Assembly (NCBI RefSeq): GCF_000175935.2
Contig: NC_014837.1
Coordinates: forward strand, 4,278,001-4,342,000
Reading direction: 5' to 3'
Length of the DNA stretch: 64,000 nucleotides
From: Pantoea sp. At-9b
GTDB lineage: Bacteria > Pseudomonadota > Gammaproteobacteria > Enterobacterales > Enterobacteriaceae
Numbering within the stretch: the first letter of the stretch is position 1; each line of letters opens with the position of its first letter. Both the position numbers and the translations under genes were made by a program. The notes under the pieces were generated by a model. That model saw only the letters and a list, made by a program, of their open reading frames with translations. It was not told where the DNA came from and did not search any database. Below, piece by piece: positions 21,933 through 30,298 of this stretch.

Positions 21933-21948
21933 TTGGCACAAAATTCGC
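21933..21948 (+). promoter_or_regulatory. Sigma-54 promoter of glnA (glnAp2-like)
   Basis: TTGGCACAAAATTCGC carries the invariant GG (21935-21936) and GC (21947-21948) exactly 10 nt apart, matching the -24/-12 consensus and nearly the E. coli glnAp2 sequence. The start should be near 21960, giving a leader of about 138 nt. Confidence 0.92.
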
Positions 21949-22097
21949 TTTAGTATTTTCAAGCGAAAACGACAGTTGCACAACGGTTGAAGAGCTTGCC
22001 GAGATCTTTGGTTAGGAGATGTCAGAATCCATGGCACATTCCAGGCAACGAAGTTCTCTCACCACGACGACAATGACAATTTCCAGGAGAGTTGAGT

Positions 22098-23507
22098 ATG
22101 TCCGCTGAACACGTTCTCTCGATGATGAACGAGCACGAAGTTAAGTTTGTTGACCTGCGTTTTACCGATACCAAAGGTAAAGAACAGCACGTTACTATCC
22201 CTGCTCACCAGGTTAACGCTGACTTCTTCGAAGAAGGCAAAATGTTCGATGGCTCCTCCATCGGTGGCTGGAAAGGCATTAACGAATCAGACATGGTGCT
22301 GATGCCGGACGCAACCACTGCCGTTCTGGACCCGTTCTTCGAAGATCCGACGCTGATCATCCGTTGTGACATCCTTGAGCCAGGCACCATGCAGGGCTAC
22401 GATCGCGACCCGCGTTCAATCGCCAAGCGCGCAGAAGATTTCCTGCGTTCTTCTGGTATCGCGGATACCGTTCTGTTCGGACCTGAGCCGGAATTCTTCC
22501 TGTTCGATGACATCCGTTTCGGTTCTTCAACTTCTGGTTCACACGTTGCTATCGACGATATCGAAGCAGCCTGGAACACCGGTAAAGAATACGAAGGTGG
22601 CAACAAAGGTCACCGTCCGGCTATCAAAGGTGGTTACTTCCCGGTTCCGCCGGTTGACTCAGCTCAGGACATCCGTTCTGCCATGTGTCTGACCATGGAG
22701 CAGATGGGTCTGGTGGTTGAAGCGCATCACCACGAAGTAGCAACTGCTGGTCAGAACGAAGTGGCTACCCGCTTCAACACCATGACCAAAAAAGCTGACG
22801 AAATTCAGATCTACAAATACGTTGTTCACAACGTTGCTCACGCTTACGGCAAAACTGCAACCTTCATGCCGAAGCCAATGTTCGGTGACAACGGTTCAGG
22901 TATGCACTGCCACATGTCTCTGTCTAAAGGCGGCGTGAACCTGTTCTCTGGCGACAAATACGGCGGCCTGTCTGAAACTGCTCTGTTCTACATCGGCGGT
23001 ATCATCAAGCACGCTAAAGCCATCAACGCCCTGGCTAACCCGACCACCAACTCTTATAAGCGTCTGGTCCCAGGCTACGAAGCACCGGTAATGCTGGCTT
23101 ACTCTGCCCGTAACCGTTCTGCTTCAATCCGTATCCCGGTTGTTGCCAGCCCGAAAGCGCGTCGTATCGAAGCTCGCTTCCCGGACCCGGCTGCTAACCC
23201 GTACCTGGCATTCACCGCACTGCTGATGGCTGGCCTCGACGGCATCATCAACAAGATCCACCCTGGCGATGCGATGGACAAAAACCTGTACGACCTGCCG
23301 CCGGAAGAAGAAGCTGAGATTCCAAAAGTGGCGGGTTCACTGGAAGAAGCGCTGAACTGCCTGAACGAAGACCGCGAGTTCCTGACCCGTGGTGGCGTGT
23401 TCACCGACGACGCTATCGACGCGTACATCGAACTGCGTAAGTCTGAAAATGACCGCGTTCGCATGACTCCGCACCCGGTAGAGTTCGAGCTGTACTACAG
23501 CGTGTAA
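22098..23507 (+). CDS. glnA: Glutamine synthetase type I
   Basis: 469 residues as in E. coli. It makes glutamine from glutamate, ammonia and ATP as a dodecamer. Active-site blocks seen: [37 protein letters not shown], and [10 protein letters not shown]. The adenylylation tyrosine region [10 protein letters not shown] is present, so GlnE control is expected. The start is ATG 22098 with AGGAG 9 nt upstream; an in-frame TTG two codons earlier is too close to the RBS. Codon use is strongly biased, as for a highly expressed gene. Transcribed from the sigma-54/NtrC promoter above. Confidence 0.99.
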   Translation: MSAEHVLSMMNEHEVKFVDLRFTDTKGKEQHVTIPAHQVNADFFEEGKMFDGSSIGGWKGINESDMVLMPDATTAVLDPFFEDPTLIIRCDILEPGTMQGYDRDPRSIAKRAEDFLRSSGIADTVLFGPEPEFFLFDDIRFGSSTSGSHVAIDDIEAAWNTGKEYEGGNKGHRPAIKGGYFPVPPVDSAQDIRSAMCLTMEQMGLVVEAHHHEVATAGQNEVATRFNTMTKKADEIQIYKYVVHNVAHAYGKTATFMPKPMFGDNGSGMHCHMSLSKGGVNLFSGDKYGGLSETALFYIGGIIKHAKAINALANPTTNSYKRLVPGYEAPVMLAYSARNRSASIRIPVVASPKARRIEARFPDPAANPYLAFTALLMAGLDGIINKIHPGDAMDKNLYDLPPEEEAEIPKVAGSLEEALNCLNEDREFLTRGGVFTDDAIDAYIELRKSENDRVRMTPHPVEFELYYSV

Positions 23508-23527
23508 TTAATTAAATATTCCGCGGA

Positions 23528-23628
23528 TTTCGTGTTGCAGCCAGGCGGCAACCGAATGAATCCCGGGGAGCTGAGATCGCTCAGTGACCCGGGTGAGTGA
23601 GAGCAGCCAACACGGCTGCGGCACGAAA
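23528..23628. repeat. ERIC/IRU element in the glnA 3' UTR
   Basis: An imperfect palindrome of about 101 bp with ends TTTCGTG/CACGAAA. The centre GAATCCCGGGGAGCT...TCAGTGACCCGGGTGAGTGA closely follows the two conserved cores used for ERIC-PCR primers, and GCAGCCAAC lies in the right arm. It is intergenic and transcribed with glnA, as is usual for ERIC sequences. In E. coli and Salmonella this 3' UTR is the source of the sRNA GlnZ. Confidence 0.82.
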
Positions 23629-23663
23629 GACGCTGAAAATTTTTTGTTGCCGTGGAAACTTTC

Positions 23664-23688
23664 AGCCCATCTTCGGATGGGCTTTTTT
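23664..23688 (+). terminator. glnA rho-independent terminator
   Basis: AGCCCATC-TTCG-GATGGGCT with a UUCG tetraloop, followed by six T residues. If a GlnZ-like sRNA exists here, this is its 3' end. Confidence 0.92.
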
Positions 23689-23733
23689 CTCCACGAATTC
23701 ATCGTTCAAATAACGGTTTTTACAACCAAAGGC

Positions 23734-23755
23734 TATAATGCACTAAATTAGTGCA
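23734..23755 (+). promoter_or_regulatory. glnL promoter with overlapping NtrC site
   Basis: TATAAT (23734-23739) is immediately followed by the perfect palindrome TGCACTAAATTAGTGCA (23739-23755), a consensus NtrC site placed over the start point. This matches the E. coli glnL promoter, where NtrC represses its own operon. No strong -35 is apparent. Confidence 0.85.
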
Positions 23756-23767
23756 GAGGAACGCTGT

Positions 23768-24817
23768 ATGGCAACTGGCACGCTGCCCGATGCGGGGCAG
23801 ATTCTCAACTCCCTGATAAACAGTATTTTGCTGGTGGACAATGAATTAGTTATTCATTACGCCAACCCGGCTGCACAGCAATTACTGGCGCAGAGTTCAC
23901 GGAAATTATTTGGTACGCCGTTACCTGAATTAACCGGTTATTTTTCGCTGAATATCGAGGTGATGCGCGAGAGTCTTGAGGCTGGCCAGGGCTTTACGGA
24001 CAGCGAAGTCACCTTAGTGGTCGATGGCCGCGCGCATATTATGTCGCTCACGGCGCAACGTCTGCCCGATGGTTTAATTTTGCTGGAAATGGCGCCGATG
24101 GATAATCAGCGTCGTCTTAGCCAGGAACAAATTCAGCATGCTCAGCAGGTCGCCGCCCGCGATTTGGTACGTGGTCTGGCGCATGAAATTAAAAACCCGC
24201 TGGGCGGTTTACGCGGTGCCGCGCAATTATTATCCCGCGCCCTACCGGACCCTTCGCTGAATGAATATACCAAGGTCATTATTGAGCAAGCCGATCGGCT
24301 GAGAAATTTGGTTGATCGTTTGCTTGGCCCGCAGCAGCCCGGTTTGCATGTGACCCAAAGCATTCATCAGGTGGCTGAACGCGTGGTCAATCTGGTGTCG
24401 ATGGAGTTGCCGGATAACGTTTCGCTGGTGCGTGATTACGACCCCAGCTTGCCGGAGTTGCCGCACGATCCGGATCAAATTGAACAGGTTCTGCTGAATG
24501 TAGTACGCAACGCGCTTCAGGCGTTGGGTGAAGAAGGCGGCACAATAATTATCCGCACCCGCACCGCGTTTCAGTTAACGCTGCACGGTGTGCGATATCG
24601 CCTGGTGGCACGCATTGATATTGAAGATGACGGCCCAGGTATTCCGGCTCAACTGCAGGATACGCTGTTCTATCCGATGGTGAGTGGGCGCGAAGGCGGC
24701 ACCGGTTTAGGTCTGTCGATTGCCCGCAGTCTGATCGATCAGCATTCAGGAAAAATAGAATTTAACAGTTGGCCTGGTCACACCGAATTCTCGGTTTACC
24801 TGCCTATTCGCCAGTGA
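23768..24817 (+). CDS. glnL: Nitrogen sensor histidine kinase NtrB
   Basis: 349 residues, cytoplasmic. A PAS domain (about 10-110) is followed by the phosphorylated histidine in HEIKNPLGG (about residue 140) and an ATPase domain with the N box (NVVRNALQA), DDGPGIP and [10 protein letters not shown]. NtrB phosphorylates NtrC when PII is uridylylated and dephosphorylates it when PII is bound. ATG 23768 has GAGGAA upstream. It is separated from glnG by 7 bp and has its own promoter with an NtrC site. Confidence 0.97.
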   Translation: MATGTLPDAGQILNSLINSILLVDNELVIHYANPAAQQLLAQSSRKLFGTPLPELTGYFSLNIEVMRESLEAGQGFTDSEVTLVVDGRAHIMSLTAQRLPDGLILLEMAPMDNQRRLSQEQIQHAQQVAARDLVRGLAHEIKNPLGGLRGAAQLLSRALPDPSLNEYTKVIIEQADRLRNLVDRLLGPQQPGLHVTQSIHQVAERVVNLVSMELPDNVSLVRDYDPSLPELPHDPDQIEQVLLNVVRNALQALGEEGGTIIIRTRTAFQLTLHGVRYRLVARIDIEDDGPGIPAQLQDTLFYPMVSGREGGTGLGLSIARSLIDQHSGKIEFNSWPGHTEFSVYLPIRQ

Positions 24818-24824
24818 GGTTTCT

Positions 24825-26234
24825 ATGCAACGAGGGATAGTCTGGATCGTCGATGACGATAGCTCCATCCGCTGGGTGCTTGAACGTGCGCTCACTGGAG
24901 CCGGTTTGAGCTGTGCAACTTTTGACAGCGGCAACGAAGTGCTGGAAGCGCTCTCGACCAAAACCCCAGATGTTTTACTGTCAGATATTCGTATGCCAGG
25001 CATGGACGGGCTGGCACTGCTGAAACAGATTAAACAACGCCATCCGATGCTGCCGGTCATCATTATGACGGCGCATTCCGATCTGGATGCCGCCGTCAGT
25101 GCTTATCAGCAGGGTGCTTTTGATTACCTGCCGAAGCCGTTTGATATTGATGAAGCGGTGGCACTGGTCGAGCGCGCTATTAGTCACTATCAGGAACAGC
25201 AGCAGCCACGCAACCAGCCGGTCAGCGGCCCGACCACCGATATTATCGGTGAAGCGCCAGCAATGCAGGATGTGTTTCGCATTATTGGCCGTCTGTCGCG
25301 TTCCTCGATCAGCGTGCTGATTAACGGTGAATCCGGGACCGGTAAAGAGCTGGTGGCGCATGCCCTGCATCGCCACAGCCCGCGAGCCAAAGCGCCGTTT
25401 ATCGCGCTGAACATGGCGGCGATTCCAAAAGATTTGATTGAGTCCGAGCTGTTTGGTCATGAGAAAGGCGCATTTACCGGTGCCAATCAGATTCGTCAGG
25501 GACGTTTCGAGCAAGCTGATGGCGGCACGTTGTTCCTCGACGAAATCGGTGATATGCCGCTCGACGTGCAAACCCGCCTGTTGCGCGTGCTGGCCGATGG
25601 TCAGTTCTACCGTGTTGGTGGTTATGCACCGGTGAAGGTGGATGTCCGTATCATCGCCGCAACTCACCAGAATCTGGAAATGCGCGTACAGGAAGGTAAA
25701 TTCCGTGAAGACTTGTTCCATCGTCTGAACGTGATTCGCGTGCATCTGCCGCCGTTGCGTGAACGTCGTGAAGATATTCCGCGCTTGGCACGTTATTTCC
25801 TGCAAGTTGCCGCGCGTGAACTGGGCGTGGAAGCGAAGATTTTGCACCCGGAAACCGAAGCGGCGTTGACGCGCCTGCATTGGTCAGGCAACGTGCGCCA
25901 GCTCGAAAACACCTGTCGCTGGCTGACAGTGATGGCAGCGGGTCAGGAAGTGTTGATTCAGGATCTGCCCGCCGAGCTGTTTGAATCCAGCACGCCAGAA
26001 AGCCCGGTGCAATCGCTGCCGGATAGCTGGGCCACCTTGCTGGCGCAATGGGCAGATCGTGCACTGCGTTCCGGTCATCAAAACCTGTTATCTGAAGCGC
26101 AGCCAGAGATGGAACGCACCCTGCTCACCACCGCGTTACGTCATACGCAGGGGCACAAACAGGAAGCGGCACGTTTGCTCGGTTGGGGACGTAATACTCT
26201 GACGCGCAAACTGAAAGAGCTGGGCATGGAGTAA
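24825..26234 (+). CDS. glnG: Nitrogen response regulator NtrC
   Basis: 469 residues as in E. coli. The receiver domain has the phosphoacceptor D54 in [12 protein letters not shown]. The sigma-54-interacting AAA+ domain has Walker A GESGTGKE and the GAFTGA loop. The C-terminal Fis-type helix-turn-helix is around [20 protein letters not shown]. It activates glnA and other nitrogen genes and represses glnL. The binding sites seen at 21811-21857 and 23739-23755 are its direct targets. Confidence 0.98.
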   Translation: MQRGIVWIVDDDSSIRWVLERALTGAGLSCATFDSGNEVLEALSTKTPDVLLSDIRMPGMDGLALLKQIKQRHPMLPVIIMTAHSDLDAAVSAYQQGAFDYLPKPFDIDEAVALVERAISHYQEQQQPRNQPVSGPTTDIIGEAPAMQDVFRIIGRLSRSSISVLINGESGTGKELVAHALHRHSPRAKAPFIALNMAAIPKDLIESELFGHEKGAFTGANQIRQGRFEQADGGTLFLDEIGDMPLDVQTRLLRVLADGQFYRVGGYAPVKVDVRIIAATHQNLEMRVQEGKFREDLFHRLNVIRVHLPPLRERREDIPRLARYFLQVAARELGVEAKILHPETEAALTRLHWSGNVRQLENTCRWLTVMAAGQEVLIQDLPAELFESSTPESPVQSLPDSWATLLAQWADRALRSGHQNLLSEAQPEMERTLLTTALRHTQGHKQEAARLLGWGRNTLTRKLKELGME

Positions 26235-26333
26235 GTGTAAAAAGAGGGCTTATTGCACGATTTTTATGCTTACGCCATCTGTACAGACCGGTGCCGTTCA
26301 GTATCATACGGGCGGCAATCGGGAGAAGAGAAC

Positions 26334-26459
26334 ATGTTCCAGTCAGTCATCCAGATGATCACGCATAATATCGCGGCGATCGGCAATGCGGCCAGCCATT
26401 CACCGCAAACCGCCATTGCTGCCGTGATATGCGCCATCACCGTGAGTCTGTTCAGTTAA
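26334..26459 (+). CDS. yshB: Small membrane protein YshB
   Basis: 41 codons: MFQSVIQMITHNIAAIGNAA, then SHSPQTAIAAVICAITVSLFS. The second half matches the conserved SHTPQTAVAAVLCA...GLFS tail of E. coli YshB (36 residues), and the position between glnG and hemN is the same. One hydrophobic helix spans the C-terminus. It is preceded by GGGAGAAGAG. In Salmonella, YshB has been connected with virulence inside macrophages. A strong terminator follows within 2 nt. Confidence 0.85.
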   Translation: MFQSVIQMITHNIAAIGNAASHSPQTAIAAVICAITVSLFS

Positions 26460-26460
26460 C

Positions 26461-26492
26461 ACAAAGGGAGCCTTAGCTCCCTTTGTCGTTTT
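26461..26492 (+). terminator. Terminator between yshB and hemN
   Basis: An 11-bp perfect stem (ACAAAGGGAGC, CTTA loop, GCTCCCTTTGT) is followed by CGTTTT. It closes the glnG-yshB transcript and may also serve hemN on the other strand. Confidence 0.85.
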
Positions 26493-27864
26493 AAATCACA
26501 CGTGAGAACTGCTGCTGACGCGCCTTTTGCCGCAGATAGACGTCAAAGCACATGCAGATATTGCGAATCAGCAAGCGACCCACGCCGGTGACGCGTAACC
26601 CACCCTCATGCTGCTCGACCAGGCCATCTGCCACCAGCGGTGCCAGCAGTTGTAAATCCTCCGCAAAATAGCGCGTAAACACGATCGGCCACTGCGCCTC
26701 TATCGCCGCGTAATCGAGTGCGAAGTTACAAATCAGCGCCTTGATGACATCACGGCGCAGGCAATCATCGTCACTCAGGGTCAGACCGCGCCACAATGCG
26801 CTACCCTGCTGCTCCACGCTGGCGTACCAGGTTTTTAGCTCTTTGTGATTCTGCGCATAACTGTCGCCGATCATGCTAATCGCCGACACCCCCAGCCCCA
26901 GCAAGTCGGTTTCGCCCTGCGTGGTATAACCCTGGAAATTACGGTGCAGTTTGCCCGCGCGTTGGGCGACCGCCAGTTCATCATCAGGCCGGGCGAAATG
27001 GTCCATACCGATAAACTGATAGCCTTCACCGGTCAAGGTGGCAATGGTCTGCTGCAAAATCGCCAACTTTTGTGTCGCACCGGGCAGCTCAGCATCTTTG
27101 ATTTTGCGCTGGGCGGCGAATAACGTCGGCAAATGGGCGTAATTAAACACGCTGAGACGGTCAGGGTTGAGGGCGATAACGCGTTGCAATGTGAACGCAA
27201 AGCTTTCTGGCGTTTGCAGCGGTAATCCGTAGATGAGATCGAGGCTGACGGAGCGGAAGCCCTGCTCGCGCGCACGTTGCACCAGCGCGAAAATCATGGC
27301 CTCATCCTGTACGCGATTGACCTTCTCCTGCACCGCTTTATTAAAATCCTGCACGCCCATGCTAAGACGATTGAAGCCCTGCGAACGCAGATGATCGATC
27401 ATCTCCAGCTCAATTTCGCGCGGATCGACTTCGATCGACATCTCAACGTCTTCGGCAAAGGTGAAATGGCTGCGCAGCAGACCCACCAGCCGACTCACCT
27501 GCTGCTGGTTCAGGAATGTCGGCGTACCGCCGCCCCAGTGCAACTGGGTGACGCTACGCCCGGCAAACAGCGGCGCACGCTGACGAATTTCCTGTTCCAG
27601 CACATCAAGGTAACGATCCGCTTTGTGTAACTGACGCGTGACAATCTTATTGCAGCCACAGAAGTAGCACAGACGATGACAAAACGGGATATGTACATAG
27701 AGTGAGAGCGGACGCTCAGGATAGCGGGCCACCGCGTGTTGAAAATCGGCTTCGCCAAAATTCTCACTGAATTCCAGTGCAGTGGGATAGGAGGTGTAGC
27801 GCGGGCCAGCGTAATTGTATTTTTCGATCAGCCGCTGATCCCATTCAATCTGCTGTGATGACAT
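26491..27864 (-). CDS. hemN: Oxygen-independent coproporphyrinogen III dehydrogenase
   Basis: 457 residues (E. coli 457). A radical-SAM enzyme of anaerobic haem synthesis, converting coproporphyrinogen III to protoporphyrinogen IX. The 4Fe-4S cysteines are C62, C66 and C69 in CHRLCYFCGC. GGGTPT and the C-terminal HemN domain (RRDVIKALICNF) are intact. The start is ATG 27864 with AAGGAG 5 nt upstream; a GTG two codons earlier is too close to the RBS. That AAGGAG lies inside the last codons of the small ORF upstream, suggesting coupling. Confidence 0.97.
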   Translation of the reverse strand: MSSQQIEWDQRLIEKYNYAGPRYTSYPTALEFSENFGEADFQHAVARYPERPLSLYVHIPFCHRLCYFCGCNKIVTRQLHKADRYLDVLEQEIRQRAPLFAGRSVTQLHWGGGTPTFLNQQQVSRLVGLLRSHFTFAEDVEMSIEVDPREIELEMIDHLRSQGFNRLSMGVQDFNKAVQEKVNRVQDEAMIFALVQRAREQGFRSVSLDLIYGLPLQTPESFAFTLQRVIALNPDRLSVFNYAHLPTLFAAQRKIKDAELPGATQKLAILQQTIATLTGEGYQFIGMDHFARPDDELAVAQRAGKLHRNFQGYTTQGETDLLGLGVSAISMIGDSYAQNHKELKTWYASVEQQGSALWRGLTLSDDDCLRRDVIKALICNFALDYAAIEAQWPIVFTRYFAEDLQLLAPLVADGLVEQHEGGLRVTGVGRLLIRNICMCFDVYLRQKARQQQFSRVI

Positions 27865-27866
27865 GC

Positions 27867-28043
27867 TCACTCCTTACGGTGACGTCGTCTGAAGGCAGGT
27901 CGCGAAGCAGAAGGGTGAACAGGACGACGAGCAGCAACCCGGCGTAAACGCGACTTCAGGCGCGACAGACGGCGTAGTTTAAACAATAAGCTAATGAGAT
28001 AACATGCCAGCAGCAGCGCTAAAATTGATCCAGGCCAAAACAT
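27867..28043 (-). CDS. Candidate 58-residue small membrane protein upstream of hemN
   Basis: Reads MFWPGSILALLLACYLISLL, then FKLRRLSRLKSRLRRV and a tail with many Arg residues. It has one N-terminal membrane helix (residues about 3-21) and a strongly basic cytoplasmic tail (positive-inside). An AGG motif lies 9 nt before the ATG. The final codons AAG GAG TGA form the hemN Shine-Dalgarno, and the stop ends 3 nt before the hemN ATG, a typical coupled arrangement. I do not recognise a family. The protein-like amphipathic layout and position argue for a real gene. Low complexity and high Arg content leave doubt. Confidence 0.5.
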   Translation of the reverse strand: MFWPGSILALLLACYLISLLFKLRRLSRLKSRLRRVAARRPVHPSASRPAFRRRHRKE

Positions 28044-28100
28044 CGGTCAATACCTGTTTAGCGTGGCATGCGCGAATGCGCATGCCGATCAAAAACGCCC

Positions 28101-28619
28101 TTATTTGCCCTTCAGCAGGCGCATCATGTCTTCTTCCGCCTGCTCATCATCGTCAGCGTCATCATCTAACGCGATGCCAAGGGTTTCCATCAGTTCGTCG
28201 ATGCGATCCAGGGTTTCATCCAACCAGGCCTGCTCTTCGCCGCTCAGGGTCTCGCCGTTTTCCAGACGATCCAGCAACGTATCCAGACGCTCATCATTTT
28301 CCAGTTTGGCCAGCTCTTCCTGCGGAGTCAGACGAACTTTTTCCGCTTTCGGTTTCGGAGCCGCTTTTTTCACGACGGATGTCTGTCCTTCAGCCACCAG
28401 GGCAATCGGTTTTTTGCTACCAAGACGGGGATCCTGGGCATTTCTGGCCTGACCTTTCCCGGTGGCTTGTTTTTCTGGATTCGCACGGCTGCCCGCGGCA
28501 TGGCCACGGTGCTTTTTATCACGTTTACGATCGCGCGCTTCCAGATTCAAATCTTCACGCGATTTACGTTTCGCTTTGGCGGCGGGTTTGCCGCGTGGGG
28601 ATTGTGCAGGTTGCTTCAT
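28101..28619 (-). CDS. yihI: YihI, activator of the GTPase Der
   Basis: 172 residues from [10 protein letters not shown]. The N-terminal half is very basic and disordered ([21 protein letters not shown]). The C-terminal half is acidic and helical ([39 protein letters not shown]), ending [22 protein letters not shown]. coli YihI stimulates GTP hydrolysis by Der/EngA and so delays 50S ribosome assembly. A start six codons upstream (28637) is possible. The csrC gene lies upstream on the same strand, as in E. coli. Confidence 0.93.
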   Translation of the reverse strand: MKQPAQSPRGKPAAKAKRKSREDLNLEARDRKRDKKHRGHAAGSRANPEKQATGKGQARNAQDPRLGSKKPIALVAEGQTSVVKKAAPKPKAEKVRLTPQEELAKLENDERLDTLLDRLENGETLSGEEQAWLDETLDRIDELMETLGIALDDDADDDEQAEEDMMRLLKGK

Positions 28620-28758
28620 GGTGTTGGGTCTCGGCAATTTTTAATCAGTATATACCGGTCATATTACGGACTGGTGTGGTGAGTGCGCTTTTCGCCTTCC
28701 CACCGCCCGAATGATTTAAGGTATCGAATTGCGGCGAAATCTAGCAGAAAGCAGACAA

Positions 28759-29030
28759 AGAAAAAAGGCGACAGCTTATGCTGTCGCCTTATTTCGCACC
28801 TTCATACGAAGGAAACACGAGATAAATCCATTAATGGCTCACAACGTCCCGGTTTTTCCCTCGCCAAATCGCTCCTGCGAATTTCCCTGTCCCTGTCCGA
28901 TTCGTTCCTGAATCGTATTCCTGCCTGCTCTTCGTCCCCCTTGACGCTCCTGAGCTCATCATTCGATGCGTGCAGCCTTGCACAGACACCAAATGTAGAC
29001 CAATAGGTAAAATGAACAAGTAAGACGCTT
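28759..29030 (-). ncRNA. csrC: CsrC-like sRNA, antagonist of CsrA
   Basis: Minus-strand intergenic stretch between yihI and engB, the position of csrC in E. coli. It carries about 11 GGA motifs, many as AGGA/GGGA in short unpaired-looking stretches, the hallmark of RNAs that sequester CsrA. It ends in a terminator AAGGCGACAG-CATAAG-CTGTCGCCTT followed by TTTTCTTTG, close to the E. coli csrC terminator. The 5' end is approximate, set from a TATAAA (plus-strand 29037-29042) taken as -10. The body has diverged from E. coli in sequence. Confidence 0.8.
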
Positions 29031-29241
29031 CTCTTATTTATAATGAAAATGCCATGTTTTTTATTAACCAATTGAATTTAATTGATAAATAATCATGCCT
29101 TAGTTACAGGAAACGTTAATGACTGGCAGCACTTATCGCATATCTCTTACAAAGTCGCGCGCAAAGACGCCATCGGGCACTTTTGCGCCATAACAGGTAT
29201 ACTCTGCGCAATTGCATGAATCACTTTGCCGGAGTTTTACT

Positions 29242-29883
29242 TTGTCTGCGTTGAACTATCACATTACCCATTTCGTTCTCAGTGCCCCGGATATTCGCCA
29301 CTTGCCTTCTGACACGGGCATTGAAGTTGCCTTTGCCGGTCGCTCAAATGCAGGCAAATCCAGTGCGCTGAATACCCTGACTAACCAGAAAAGCCTGGCG
29401 CGTACCAGTAAAACGCCGGGTCGCACCCAGCTGATCAACCTTTTTGAGGTCGTGGAAGGCAAACGTCTGGTGGATTTACCCGGCTATGGGTACGCCGAAG
29501 TGCCTGAAGAGATGAAGCGCAAATGGCAACGAGCGCTGGGTGAATATCTGCAAAAACGCCAGGCACTGAAGGGGCTGGTGGTGCTGATGGATATTCGTCA
29601 CCCGCTGAAAGACCTCGACCAGCAGATGATCGAATGGGCGGTTCAGAGTGAGATCCCGGTTTTGGTGCTATTGACCAAAGCTGACAAGTTGGCTTCCGGT
29701 GCACGTAAAGCCCAGCTAAATATGGTACGCGAAGCGTCGCTGGCTTTTCAGGGGGACGTACAGGTTGAAATGTTCTCTTCACTGAAGAAGCTGGGTGTCG
29801 ACAAACTGCGGCAAAAACTGGATAGCTGGTTCAGTGAGCTGGAACCGGCTCAGGAAGATGACAACAACGATACCCCTGCATAA
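29242..29883 (+). CDS. engB: Ribosome biogenesis GTPase EngB/YihA
   Basis: 213 residues. A TrmE-Era-EngA-EngB-Septin family GTPase needed for 50S maturation and essential in E. coli. Motifs: GRSNAGKSS (G1), TPGRTQ (G2), DLPGYG (G3), TKADK (G4) and SS(L)KK (G5). I chose the TTG at 29242 because CGGAG lies 7 nt upstream and the following residues [11 protein letters not shown] align with E. coli. A longer frame from ATG 29212 would add ten unconserved residues and consume the ribosome-binding site. Confidence 0.95.
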   Translation: MSALNYHITHFVLSAPDIRHLPSDTGIEVAFAGRSNAGKSSALNTLTNQKSLARTSKTPGRTQLINLFEVVEGKRLVDLPGYGYAEVPEEMKRKWQRALGEYLQKRQALKGLVVLMDIRHPLKDLDQQMIEWAVQSEIPVLVLLTKADKLASGARKAQLNMVREASLAFQGDVQVEMFSSLKKLGVDKLRQKLDSWFSELEPAQEDDNNDTPA

Positions 29884-29933
29884 CGGGTATCGGCAGCGGG
29901 TGTCACCCACCCGCATTTTCAGAAAAAGCCCAA

Positions 29934-30040
29934 TAAAAAACGCCCCAGTCATAAATGACTGGGGCGGCTAATATTCAGCCAAATCCGATTACGTGAAGTA
30001 AAAGGTCTGAAAGATAGAACATCTTACCTCTGTACCCTAC
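29934..30040 (-). ncRNA. spf: Spot 42 sRNA
   Basis: The minus strand reads GTAGGGTACAGAGGTAAGAT and continues almost identically to E. coli Spot 42, ending in GCCCCAGTCA-(TTTA)-TGACTGGGGC plus six T residues. Length here is about 107 nt against 109 in E. coli; the differences are in the spacer before the terminator and in its loop. It lies between engB and polA as in E. coli. A TAAAGT at -12 to -7 and TTGTGG 16 nt further upstream are plausible promoter elements. Spot 42 is an Hfq-dependent regulator of galK, sugar and TCA genes, repressed by CRP-cAMP. Confidence 0.96.
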
Positions 30041-30251
30041 GCGAGAAACTTTACCTGATTTTTCCTGACCCACAAAGGGTTTTTTGTTGTTTAGTTTCAG
30101 GAATCGACATCTTTTTTACCAGGTTCGTCACAAAACCGCGCATCCAATGTAGTTTAATTACTAAAAAAATGCTTAGACGTTAGGCAGTTACAAAACGCGC
30201 ATTTTACAGACGGCTTTTGCGCGTTGCTGAACCGATTAAGTAAACTTTTTT

Positions 30252-30286
30252 CTTATGACATTGTCATAAGCGGCTTTTCGCCGCTT
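30252..30286. repeat. Two overlapping palindromes between spf and polA
   Basis: CTTATGACA-T-TGTCATAAG (30252-30270) is a perfect 9-bp-arm palindrome. It overlaps AAGCGGC-TTTTC-GCCGCTT (30268-30286). They can form mutually exclusive hairpins in the polA 3' end. No T-tract follows on the minus strand. Confidence 0.6.
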
Positions 30287-30298
30287 AGGGTATGTGGC

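Noticed and set aside
20883..21953. 356-codon plus-strand ORF antisense to bipA
   Set aside because: It is the shadow of a highly biased core gene on the other strand, with no family resemblance, and it runs into the glnA enhancer.
24981..25880. 299-codon minus-strand ORF antisense to glnG
   Set aside because: Shadow of the NtrC AAA+ domain; no independent start signal or known motif.
28004..28714. 236-codon plus-strand ORF opposite yihI
   Set aside because: It is complementary to the conserved yihI gene and shows no recognisable domain.
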